Assembly: GCA_038207625.1 (NCBI GenBank)
Contig: JBBQZO010000012.1
Location: forward strand, 1-64,000
DNA: 64,000 bases
Reading direction: 5' to 3'
Source of the DNA: JBBQZO01 sp038207625
GTDB taxonomy: Bacteria; Pseudomonadota; Gammaproteobacteria; Burkholderiales; Burkholderiaceae_D
Shown piece by piece: positions 1 through 6,865 of the stretch. The notes beneath the pieces are model-generated. The model did no database searches. It was not told where the DNA came from and saw only the letters and a program-made list of their open reading frames with translations. Position numbers and translations under genes: made by a program. Numbering within the stretch: the stretch's first letter is position 1; the number at the start of each line of letters is the position of its first letter.

Positions 1-90
1 GATTGGCCACGGCCTACGCCCAGCGCCAATTCCCCTTGCTATTTGGTATACTTATCCACAGCTGCCAGCATCAAACGCAGCGCCCGCCCC

Positions 91-135
91 TGGGTCAAAT
101 TTCAATCAGCAGGGTGGGTCAATATTCGATCAGCG
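91..135. repeat. Two imperfect 21-bp direct repeats, possible IS21-type element end
   Basis: TGGGTCAAATTTCAATCAGCA (91-111) is followed 24 bp later by TGGGTCAATATTCGATCAGCG (115-135). Closely spaced repeats of this kind (GGGTCA-N-TTC-ATCAG) are typical of the multiple transposase sites inside the ends of IS21-family elements. No istA or istB reading frame is visible in the first 90 bases, so the body of such an element would lie before the window. The family assignment is an inference from pattern memory only. Confidence 0.35.
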
Positions 136-172
136 CCAACACCATCCGCCAAAAAACTGAAAAGGCGTCGAC

Positions 173-514
173 GTGACCGTTCAAAATGTAAAAATTGTAG
201 ACTATGATTTCCTTCGTGTGCATGTACAACGACGGATATTCCCCCGATTTCCTCGTGGACAAAATTAAAGCAATTTTGATCGCTCTTTGTGAGGAAATAA
301 AAAAAAGAATCCTAAAAATCCAGATTCTCTGTTGGCGCTTACTCATTCAGCGACTGAAAAAATCAACGCCCTGGAAGAGGAGTTTGACGAAAATGACAGT
401 GAACTTGAGACCGTGGCTCGCGAGGCAATGGGGGCTGATTTTGAATATATAGTTCGAGCATACGGATTCACAGAAATTGACCGTGAAGACGTAATTGAAC
501 CGAGAGAGTGGTAA
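173..514 (+). pseudogene. DUF5713 family protein, two frameshifts
   Basis: Three frames join into one protein of about 110 residues that resembles DUF5713 proteins (function unknown). It begins at GTG 173, behind AAAAGG, with VQNVKIVDYDFLR. It continues in the next frame from about 219 with MYNDGYSPDFLVDK and then CEEIKK. It finishes in the first frame from about 300 with LTHSATEKINALEEEFDEND, AREAMGADFEYIVRAYGF and the C-terminus IEPREW. The first shift is one extra base near 218-221. The second is one missing A in the run of eight A at 299-306. Two compensating errors suggest real decay, although the poly-A shift alone could be a sequencing slip. The family call is from remembered motifs, not a search. 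Confidence 0.65.
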
Positions 515-712
515 CTTCTACTTGAGCGCCAAATACCAGCCATCCGTGATGGCCATGCAGTGGAAGCTCCTTCCAGCCGATTGTTGAGCGACCGCTACGG
601 GGAGGCAGGTGCCGACATCGGCCGGCACGCTGCAACCGTCGAGTACAATCGGCAGGGACCGGCCAAGAGCGGCCATCGTTGATGCGTTTTTGTTGCATAC
701 GGAGGCGTCAAA

Positions 713-1006
713 ATGACTTTCTTTCAGATTGCAAGAAAACCAAGCGCTTTTCTACCGCTGGGGATGTCGATTGCGGCGCTGGCGATTGTCAGTTTTCACA
801 TGATGATCTACGGTGTTGAGCGGGAGATAGACGAAGGGTCCGCGGCGCACATATTTCAAGTTCTAATGGCGGCGCAAGTGCCAATCGTTATCTATTTCGC
901 GATCAAGTTCGTGCCACGCCATTCAACACAGGCGGTCAAGGTGCTGGTGTTACAAGGACTCGCTTTGCTTGCGGCAGTCTTGCCCGTGTATTTTTTGAAC
1001 CTGTAG
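713..1006 (+). CDS. Small three-helix membrane protein, unknown function
   Basis: This 97-residue protein has a strong ribosome site, GGAGG at 701-705, seven bases before the ATG. Three hydrophobic segments lie at about residues 14-32, 47-64 and 75-95. They are separated by an acidic stretch (EREIDEGS, about 36-43) and a basic loop (KFVPRHSTQAVK), as expected for an inner-membrane protein. There are no recognisable catalytic motifs and I do not recognise the family. It stands alone between gene remnants, so the context gives no functional hint. Confidence 0.6.
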   Translation: MTFFQIARKPSAFLPLGMSIAALAIVSFHMMIYGVEREIDEGSAAHIFQVLMAAQVPIVIYFAIKFVPRHSTQAVKVLVLQGLALLAAVLPVYFLNL

Positions 1007-1145
1007 CAGTTCCCGGTAGGTGGCAAAGAACGGCTAGGAGCAGTCATTCGCCATGCGAGAAATAGATGCGATGGGACCAGCAAGTCAACGTGCAGTAGAT
1101 CATGTTGATGCTTTCCTTTTTGATTTTAGTGGCCAGGGAGACAAC

Positions 1146-1208
1146 ATGACAGTTAAGCGTATGGACAACATCGGCATCGTGGTAGAAGACATGTCCTTGA
1201 GCCGGTAA
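1146..1208 (+). pseudogene. N-terminal remnant of a VOC (glyoxalase-fold) protein
   Basis: A 20-codon frame reads MTVKRMDNIGIVVEDMSLSR and then stops. The pattern of a short basic start followed by NIGIVVEDM is the first beta strand of VOC-superfamily proteins (glyoxalase/dioxygenase fold), where D or H at this strand often starts the metal site. A purine-rich AGGGAGAC precedes the ATG. Nothing downstream continues the fold, so only the 5' end of the gene survives. Confidence 0.5.
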
Positions 1209-1272
1209 CGCTGCTGCTTTCCGAGGATCTCGAACATGAGTGCAATGTTGTAATTAAATTATAGGAGTCAGC

Positions 1273-1392
1273 ATGCCAATTTTCCCGTTGCGCCACTTGA
1301 CCGGTGGGCTGCTAATGCTTTGCGCTGGCGCCGCATTCGCTGCCACTCCCCTGCTAGCGACTGATGGCTGCTCGTCGCCCCGCCAGACGTGA
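1273..1392 (+). CDS. 39-residue ORF with signal peptide
   Basis: The ATG has AGGAG at 1263-1267. The first 24 residues form a classical signal peptide: RH, then LTGGLLMLCAGAAFA with an AFA-A cleavage site. Only about 15 residues follow (TPLLATDGCSSPRQT) before TGA. This is either a very small secreted peptide or the leftover 5' end of a longer secreted protein, because the stop abuts the terminator of the converging gene. Truncation is more likely given the decayed surroundings. Confidence 0.35.
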   Translation: MPIFPLRHLTGGLLMLCAGAAFAATPLLATDGCSSPRQT

Positions 1393-1413
1393 AAAAGCCC
1401 CTTGCGGGGCCTT
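1392..1413 (-). terminator. Rho-independent terminator of the HAF/PEP-CTERM gene
   Basis: Read on the minus strand, the stem GGCCCC / GGGGC with a short GCAA loop is followed by TTTTT. It lies about 30 bases after the stop of the 1442-2545 gene, as expected for an intrinsic terminator. Confidence 0.75.
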
Positions 1414-1441
1414 GGTCATCCGAAACGACACGCTCGTGCTT

Positions 1442-2545
1442 TTATGCCTTGCGGCGCCCCACGAAGCCGAGCAGGCCCAGGCCGGCGAGCAGCATGCCAT
1501 AGGCTTCCGGCTCGGGAACTGGAGTCAGCAGGAAATTGCCATTTTTCGCTGAAATGGTGTTGTAGTCGGTCCCAATAATCGCGCCATTGTCATTGAAACC
1601 AACTGCATTGCCAAGTACCCAGCCGGCACTGACCTCGTCGGCACTCAGAAAACTGTTGAGGTCGATCGCCGTGGTGCCATTCCACAGGGTGGCGTGCAAA
1701 GCGCCGCTAGCGGTATTGGAAGAACCTGCCACCTGGCCGGCATTGTTGATGGCGAACGCTTGGCTGCTAGTTCCTCCCAGCGTGCCAAGGTCGGTCGCCG
1801 TGATGCCATTCCACAGGGTTGCGTGAGTGGCACCACCGTTAACAACCATATTTGAATCCCCTGCCACCTGGCCGGCATTGTTGATGGCGTTGGCGTAGCT
1901 GAAATTCCCACCCAGCGTGCCCAGGTCGGTCGCCTTGGTGCCATTCCACAGGGTGGCGTGAGTGGCAGCGTTGCCAGCGGTAGAAGCATACCCTGCGACC
2001 TGGCCGGCATTGTTGATGGCGTTGGCTTGGCTTCTAGTTCCACCCAGCGTGCCCAGGTCGGTCGCCTTGGTGCCATTCCACAAGGTGGCGTGCAAAGCGC
2101 CGCTAGCGATATAGGAAGAACCTACCACCTGGCCGGCATTGTTGATGGCTGTGGCTTGGCTGTAACTCCCACCCAGCGTGCCCAGGTCGGTCCGCGTGGT
2201 GCCATTCCACAGGGTGGCGTGCAAAGCGCCGCCAACGAAATGGAAAAGCCCTGCCACCTGGCCGACATTGTTGATGGCGTTGGCTTGGCTGCCTCCACCC
2301 AGCGCGCCCAAGTCGGTCGCCTTGGTGCCATTCCACACGGTGGCGTGATTGACAGCGTCGCCAGCGGTAGAAGAATACCCTACCACCTGGCCGGCATTGT
2401 TGAAGGCTAAGGCTTGGCTGTGCGTCCCACCCAGCGTGCCCAGGTTCAAGTCGGTAAATGTATAGCTTTGCGCGTTGACCTGACTTGCTAACAGGACACC
2501 GGCGGTAAGCAGCCCGAGACGGGATGCAAGTGATTTGATGGACAT
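1442..2545 (-). CDS. PEP-CTERM exoprotein with HAF repeats
   Basis: This is a secreted protein of 367 residues. An N-terminal signal peptide (LASRLGLLTAGVLLASQVNA) is followed by six tandem repeats of 42-46 residues with the core DLGTLGG-x-SQA-AINNAGQVAG and ending HATLWNGT. This is the HAF extracellular repeat. The C-terminus carries the sorting tag: VPEPEAYGMLLAGLGLLGF and then RRKA. PEP-CTERM proteins are processed by exosortase in exopolysaccharide-producing Gram-negatives; no exosortase is in the window. ATG 2545 is preferred (GAAAG seven bases before it) over an upstream TTG at 2557. The gene lies alone, opposite to its neighbours, and has its own terminator. The substrate or surface role is unknown. 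Confidence 0.85.
   Translation of the reverse strand: MSIKSLASRLGLLTAGVLLASQVNAQSYTFTDLNLGTLGGTHSQALAFNNAGQVVGYSSTAGDAVNHATVWNGTKATDLGALGGGSQANAINNVGQVAGLFHFVGGALHATLWNGTTRTDLGTLGGSYSQATAINNAGQVVGSSYIASGALHATLWNGTKATDLGTLGGTRSQANAINNAGQVAGYASTAGNAATHATLWNGTKATDLGTLGGNFSYANAINNAGQVAGDSNMVVNGGATHATLWNGITATDLGTLGGTSSQAFAINNAGQVAGSSNTASGALHATLWNGTTAIDLNSFLSADEVSAGWVLGNAVGFNDNGAIIGTDYNTISAKNGNFLLTPVPEPEAYGMLLAGLGLLGFVGRRKA
1660..2450 (-). repeat. Six DNA-level tandem repeats of about 130 bp encoding the HAF units
   Basis: Near-identical blocks recur about every 126-138 bases, for example the stretch containing CACCTGGCCGGCATTGTTGA and GTGCCATTCCACAGGGTGGC. The conserved DNA, not only the protein, is repeated, so copy number could change by recombination. 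Confidence 0.85.
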
Positions 2546-2670
2546 GTTGGCTTTCAAGAGTGGCGTTGTCCGCCTGATGATGCGAAGTAGAATGAACTTG
2601 CTGCCCGCGTTGCTCGACGCGGCACGTGCGATGCTAAGATATCCGCCGGACCAGGCGAATTATCTTAATG

Positions 2671-3585
2671 GGTTCCTATCAAAAAATAACGCGGGCCAGT
2701 AGCGGCGAGACTGACGCGCACTTGTTTTCACATCGGGACAGATGGTAAAAGATCGAAAACCAGTTGCCCATACTGCATCTGCAGTATTTTTGGTCGCATT
2801 GGCCAAACTGTCGGGCCGATCGGGTAGACCGAGGCGCCCGAACATTGGATGAATCGCATGCTCAATTTCAAAGGGATGCGTTTCCCAATTGACGTGATCC
2901 TGGTCTGCATCGGCTGGCATGCGGCCTACCCGCTGAGCTAGCGGCACCGCGCGGAGATGATGCAAGATCGCGGCGTGTCGGTCGACCATTCGTCGATCAA
3001 GCGCTGGGCGGTCCGCTTCCTGTCGCTCATCGAGAAGATGGCCCGGAAACACAAGCGCCCGGTCGGGGCAGTGGGCGCATGGATGAGACGTACAGCAAGG
3101 TCAAGGGCGTCTGGAGATGCCTCTACCGCGCCGTCGACAAGCTGGGAAAGACCGTCGACTTCCTGCTGACGGCGAAGCGCTTCTTCGACAAGGCCATGGG
3201 CGCGAACGGCGATCCGGACAAGGTCGCGATGGACAAGCGCGGCGTCAGCAAGGCGGCGATCGATGTGATCAACGCCGGCCGCGACGTGCCGATCCTGGTG
3301 CGCCAGGCCAAATACATCAACAACATCGCCCTGCAGGGCCATCGCGCCATCAAGCGGGTGACCCGGCCGATGCTTAACTTCAAAGCGTTGCGCGCCGCCG
3401 GCTCTGTGCTCGCCAGCATCGGGCTGATGCACATGATTCGCAAGGGCCAGTTCGCGATCGACGGCGCCGATGCAATGTCGTTCGCCGACCAATTTTGTGC
3501 ACTGGCAGGAATGGTCCGTCGGGATTGAGCGGAGCACTGCCGTACCAGGGAAATTCCGCCGTTTGATCAACAGCGCGACAGAACC
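2671..3585 (+). mobile_element. Degenerate IS6-family (IS26-like) insertion sequence
   Basis: The right end reads GCGCGACAGAACC (3573-3585), whose reverse complement GGTTCTGTCGC is a typical IS6-family terminus. A diverged left end, GGTTCCTATC, starts at 2671. The spacing of about 915 bp fits an IS6-family element, and the interior is a broken IS6 transposase gene. The 8 bases outside each end (TCTTAATG and TTGTTAGT) do not match cleanly, so no target duplication can be claimed. Confidence 0.6.
2858..3528 (+). pseudogene. IS6-family DDE transposase, broken
   Basis: The frame opens at ATG 2858 (MLNFKGMRFPIDVILVCIGW), the IS6/IS26 transposase N-terminus. An in-frame TAG at 2939-2941 interrupts it where a Tyr codon is expected (LSYRH). 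The frame then resumes with the helix-turn-helix region (EMMQDRGVSVDHSSIKRW). A one-base loss near 3070-3078 moves the DDE region (MDETYSKVKGVW, then LYRAVDKLGKTVDFLLTAKR) to another frame. About eight residues normally present between TAKR and FFDKAM are missing. The C-terminal part, with HRAIKRVTRPMLNFKALRAA, is otherwise recognisable. Stop, frameshift and deletion together make it non-functional. Confidence 0.85.
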
Positions 3586-3744
3586 TTGTTAGTGCGTCAG
3601 GCCACACGCTCGGGCGAGGCGTCAACGCCAAGTGCGTGCAATTTTTGAGATTTGAAATGAATTTGCTTGAGTTCTTTATGCTTCTCTGGCATTCTAATTG
3701 TAAAGCAACCTGTACATTTACATCACCACCATATTGGAAGCCTC

Positions 3745-4143
3745 ATGGACGAAGAACAAGGTATTGCAATCAACCCCATTTACATCTTGAAGGTCGTAGG
3801 AGCTCTTGTTGTGCTCGGTGCCATCGCCGCCGCTTCCTACCTGCCCGGGATACGCAGGTGGTCCGGCTCGGAAAGTGCGCTGCTCGTCGTGGTGCTGGTC
3901 GCGGCAGCCTTGCTTCTGACAGCACTACTGTGGCGGGTATATATCACGATGGATGAATTGGGGCGAGTTCTGCACCACGGTGCCTGCGTCCTGGCGCTGG
4001 CAATTGTCGCGCTCGGCTCAGGCGTGGTCGGCATCTTGCAGGCGAACGACCTGATGCCCGTATTTAGTCAATTCTGGTTGGTCGGCGCCGTTGTGGCTGT
4101 GTGGGGCGTCTGCCTCATGCTGGTAGACAGGCGCTTCAAATAG
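3745..4143 (+). CDS. Four-helix membrane protein, unknown function
   Basis: Translation from ATG 3745 gives 132 residues (MDEEQGIAINPIYILK...). An upstream start at 3667 would add a non-membrane leader and has no better ribosome site. Hydrophobic segments lie at about residues 14-33, 46-64, 77-96 and 106-125. The central motif MDELGR and the C-terminal LVDRRFK match the layout of small integral membrane proteins often paired with tiny Xre regulators; such a regulator lies at 5302. The SDR gene follows directly (27 bases to its chosen start), so the three genes probably share a transcript. The pairing is an inference from context. Confidence 0.6.
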   Translation: MDEEQGIAINPIYILKVVGALVVLGAIAAASYLPGIRRWSGSESALLVVVLVAAALLLTALLWRVYITMDELGRVLHHGACVLALAIVALGSGVVGILQANDLMPVFSQFWLVGAVVAVWGVCLMLVDRRFK

Positions 4144-4170
4144 ATGAACGCATCAATAAATGGAGAAGTG

Positions 4171-5217
4171 ATGAGTGATTGCATTTTGGTGACTGGCGCG
4201 GGCGGCTATTTGGCCTCGTGGATTGTCGAGAACTTGTTGCGTGAAGGGCATGTCGTTCACGCGACAGTGCGCCGCCTGGACGATGGTAAGAAAATCAAAC
4301 ATCTACACGAACTTGGAACAAAGTTTCCCGGAAAGCTGTTGCTGTACGAGGCCGATTTGTTGGTCGAACGCAGTTTTGACGAGGCAATGGCCGGTTGCGA
4401 CGTCGTTATTCACACGGCCTCGCCGTATTTCCTCGACAAGCCGAAGGACATCGACGGCGAGTTGATAAAGCCTGCGGTGAACGGCACCGTCAACGTGTTG
4501 GGTTCTGTCAATCGAACCGCGACGGTGCGCCGCGTCGTGCTGACCAGCAGCGTGGCGACCCTCTACAACGACGCCTGTGATGTTGGCGCTGAGGTCGCGC
4601 ACACCGTGCAGGAACATGATGTCAACCAAAACCAAGACCTGAACCATAATCCGTATGCCTATTCCAAGACGCTTGCTGAGCAGGCTGCGTGGGACGAGCA
4701 GAAAAAGCAGTCACGTTGGGACCTGATTACGATACATCCGGGTGCCATGTTCGGGCCATCGCTGTCGCGCCGCGTCGACGCGACGAGCGTCGGCATGGTG
4801 ATCCAGTTTCTGAACGGCTCGTTTCGGACTGGTGTGCCGAAACTGTGGCTGGGCGTGGTCGACGTGCGCGATGTGGCTGAGGCGCACGTCAAGGCGGCGC
4901 TGCTGCCGGTGGCGGGTAAGCGCTACATTATTGTCGCGAGCAGCAAGAACCTGTTTGAGATCAGCAAGATGATGCGGGTCGACGAGTACGGCATCAAGAA
5001 TAAGTTGCCTAAAGGAGAAGCGATGAAGGCGCTGATCTGGCTGATCGGGCCGCTCGTGGGAATGCGCCGCAGTTATGTCTCGCGTAATGTTAATCATCCG
5101 GTCAAGTTCAATAGCGAACGTAGTAAGAAAGAGCTCGGCATTCGCTATCGAAATCCTGAGGAAACCTTTGATGATCATATACGGCAGATCGTTGCAGATG
5201 GACTGCTGGCGGCATAG
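4171..5217 (+). CDS. Extended SDR, NAD(P)-dependent dihydroflavonol-reductase-like
   Basis: This 348-residue oxidoreductase has the N-terminal Rossmann motif VTGAGGYLASW (TGxxGxxG of extended SDRs) at residues 6-16 and the catalytic YAYSK (YxxxK) near residue 164, with TSSVATLY carrying the Ser. It resembles the dihydroflavonol-4-reductase/aldehyde reductase subgroup, which reduces ketones or aldehydes with NADPH. ATG 4171 is chosen because GGAGAA lies at 4162-4167; the upstream ATG 4144 touches the previous stop. It lies 4.2 kb before the assembly-line genes on the same strand. It could reduce the carbonyl or alkene of the cluster product, but nothing in the sequence proves that. Confidence 0.75.
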   Translation: MSDCILVTGAGGYLASWIVENLLREGHVVHATVRRLDDGKKIKHLHELGTKFPGKLLLYEADLLVERSFDEAMAGCDVVIHTASPYFLDKPKDIDGELIKPAVNGTVNVLGSVNRTATVRRVVLTSSVATLYNDACDVGAEVAHTVQEHDVNQNQDLNHNPYAYSKTLAEQAAWDEQKKQSRWDLITIHPGAMFGPSLSRRVDATSVGMVIQFLNGSFRTGVPKLWLGVVDVRDVAEAHVKAALLPVAGKRYIIVASSKNLFEISKMMRVDEYGIKNKLPKGEAMKALIWLIGPLVGMRRSYVSRNVNHPVKFNSERSKKELGIRYRNPEETFDDHIRQIVADGLLAA

Positions 5218-5301
5218 GGACAGCGCCGACGTGTCCGTCAGTGCCGAACGCCGTTGTGGTGCATGCGCACCTGGGGAAATCTATGGATTCAGAGGTGTCC
5301 T

Positions 5302-5490
5302 ATGAAAAATAAGCTCAAACTCCTGCGGCAGGAACGGCAGTTGACCCAGCAGCAACTGGCCGAGGCACTGTCGGTCAGTCGCCAGACCATCATTTCGATC
5401 GAACTGGGAAAGTACGATCCGAGCTTGGCGTTGGCCTTTAGCATCGGCAAATTCTTTTCCGTGACGATCGAGGAAATGTTCGAGCCATGA
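5302..5490 (+). CDS. Small Xre-family helix-turn-helix regulator
   Basis: This 62-residue protein is essentially one HTH_3 domain. KLKLLRQERQLTQQQLAEAL, then VSRQTIISIE and the LGKYDPSLALAFSIGKFF continuation match the short YozG-like Xre repressors. ATG 5302 is chosen because it starts the conserved MKNKLK and has AGAGG 8 bases upstream. It follows the SDR gene by 84 bases and precedes the phosphopantetheinyl transferase by 29 bases. That makes it a possible local regulator of the membrane-protein/SDR genes or of the biosynthetic cluster. Its operator is unknown. Confidence 0.85.
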   Translation: MKNKLKLLRQERQLTQQQLAEALSVSRQTIISIELGKYDPSLALAFSIGKFFSVTIEEMFEP

Positions 5491-5519
5491 TCCTATGCGT
5501 CGTGTGATGGCGGTTGGCA

Positions 5520-6323
5520 ATGACTAAAGCTGGCTTGGCCGCGGCGCTGGACATGCCGGGGCCAGGCGACGTCCATATCTGGTGTTGCTACGACGCGGCG
5601 ATCACCGATTCCGCCTTGCTCGAGCGATACTGGCATGAACTCGATAGCGGCGAAAAGGCGCGCCACGCGCGCTTTCGTTTTGATAAGCATCGGCATCAAT
5701 TTCTGGTCACGCGTGCACTTGTCAGGAACGTCCTTTCGCTGTACGCGCCAGAAGTCGCCGCTGCGGCATGGCGGTTCGGTGCGAACGCGTACGGCAAGCC
5801 ATGCATTGTCACACCATTGGAATACCCCTTGCAGTTCAACCTGTCGCATGCGGACGGCATCATCACGTTGGCGCTCGGGACGCATGAGCTTGGGATTGAC
5901 GTCGAGGCCGTCTCGCGAATGGCATCCTACGTCGATGGTGCTGCGAGCTACCTTTCGTCGAACGAGTTTGCGTTGCTCGGCGCCACGCCACGCGCGCTCC
6001 AAGGTGAATTGTTTTGCACGCTCTGGACGCTCAAGGAGGCCTATCTGAAGGCGCGTGGAACTGGCCTTACGACCCAGCTCGATCAATTTTCCTTTTCGTT
6101 GCCTGGGCTGGACGGCATTGCGGCGGTATTTTCCCCTCAACTTGGAGATGACCCGGCCGACTGGATGTTCTGGACGATGCGGGCCAATCCTGATCATCTC
6201 GTTGCACTGGCACAAAGAAGCGTCGGTCCGGTCCCGCAGATCAGCGTGCGCGAGGTTATTCCCGGGCGAACTTTTCACGCTGTGCAATGGGATGGACTGC
6301 GCGAATGCGTGCTGCAGCGATAA
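5520..6323 (+). CDS. 4'-phosphopantetheinyl transferase, Sfp type
   Basis: This 267-residue enzyme transfers the phosphopantetheine arm of CoA to carrier-protein serines. The two Sfp signatures are present: LGIDVEAVSR (Mg-binding DxE) and FCTLWTLKEAYLKARGTGL (W-KEAxxKA). Length and spacing fit the Sfp/EntD class that serves large PKS and NRPS proteins. ATG 5520 is preferred to the TTG at 5514. It lies next to the cluster with five carrier domains (one in the FAAL protein, one in each of the two flanking PKS proteins, two in the hybrid) and is the obvious activator for them. Confidence 0.9.
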   Translation: MTKAGLAAALDMPGPGDVHIWCCYDAAITDSALLERYWHELDSGEKARHARFRFDKHRHQFLVTRALVRNVLSLYAPEVAAAAWRFGANAYGKPCIVTPLEYPLQFNLSHADGIITLALGTHELGIDVEAVSRMASYVDGAASYLSSNEFALLGATPRALQGELFCTLWTLKEAYLKARGTGLTTQLDQFSFSLPGLDGIAAVFSPQLGDDPADWMFWTMRANPDHLVALAQRSVGPVPQISVREVIPGRTFHAVQWDGLRECVLQR

Positions 6324-6865
6324 GACAGAACGGGCGAGGAAATCGCGCTGGTGGTTGCATGGGCGATCACGCCGTAAGGGCAGGGCAGGTCGAACCGCAG
6401 GTGGGTAAATCTTAACAACCCGCAGTGCTTCGAGCACGCGTCGGTGATCGGGCTTCGATCAGAAAATGCCATCGGGGACAGAGGGTTCGCCGCCTCATCA
6501 ACAGTCCAGCCGTATGGCTGCAATCTTCACCTGCCTACGCGATCATGAGTGACAAGACCGTGCAAACCGGCGGGGTGCCCATGCATGGATTGCCGGGAAA
6601 ATCCGCGTCCGCAGGTGCCGCCGGAACGGGGCAGCTTGCAGGGTGCGGAATGGCATATCCCCCAAATAATATTAAAAAAATATTGCCAATTACACCTTTT
6701 CTTGGTAAAGTCTACTTTACATTGACGAGGGGTCGATAGGGGCAATCAGGCACGTCTGATTGTCAACCTAAAGCCCTTTTTTGTATGTGGTAGTGCCGAG
6801 CGGAGCGGGCTAGTTAGCGTTGCTCTTTGGGCGCGAATGCGGCGACAACAACATTGAGGAAGCAA
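6324..6865. other. 540-bp intergenic region with the main cluster promoter
   Basis: No convincing gene is seen. The first 300 bases are GC-rich and unremarkable. From about 6660 the sequence turns AT-rich (AATAATATTAAAAAAATATT) and holds the promoter and palindrome listed separately, followed by a 5' leader of about 140 bases. Confidence 0.6.
6683..6720 (+). promoter_or_regulatory. Sigma70-type promoter overlapped by a perfect 16-bp palindrome
   Basis: TTGCCA (6683-6688) and TAAAGT (6706-6711) are separated by 17 bases, giving a plausible -35/-10 pair. The -10 lies inside GTAAAGTCTACTTTAC (6705-6720), a perfect inverted repeat with 7-base arms and a 2-base centre. A dimeric repressor bound here would block RNA polymerase. 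The regulator is not identifiable from the window, and the size is compatible with a TetR- or Xre-type dimer. Confidence 0.55.

Noticed and set aside
1587..2410. Plus-strand and alternate-frame ORFs across the HAF repeats
   Set aside because: They only mirror the periodic DNA of the PEP-CTERM gene.
2660..3570. Minus-strand ORFs inside the IS6 element
   Set aside because: Transposase motifs are on the plus strand; the reverse frames show none.
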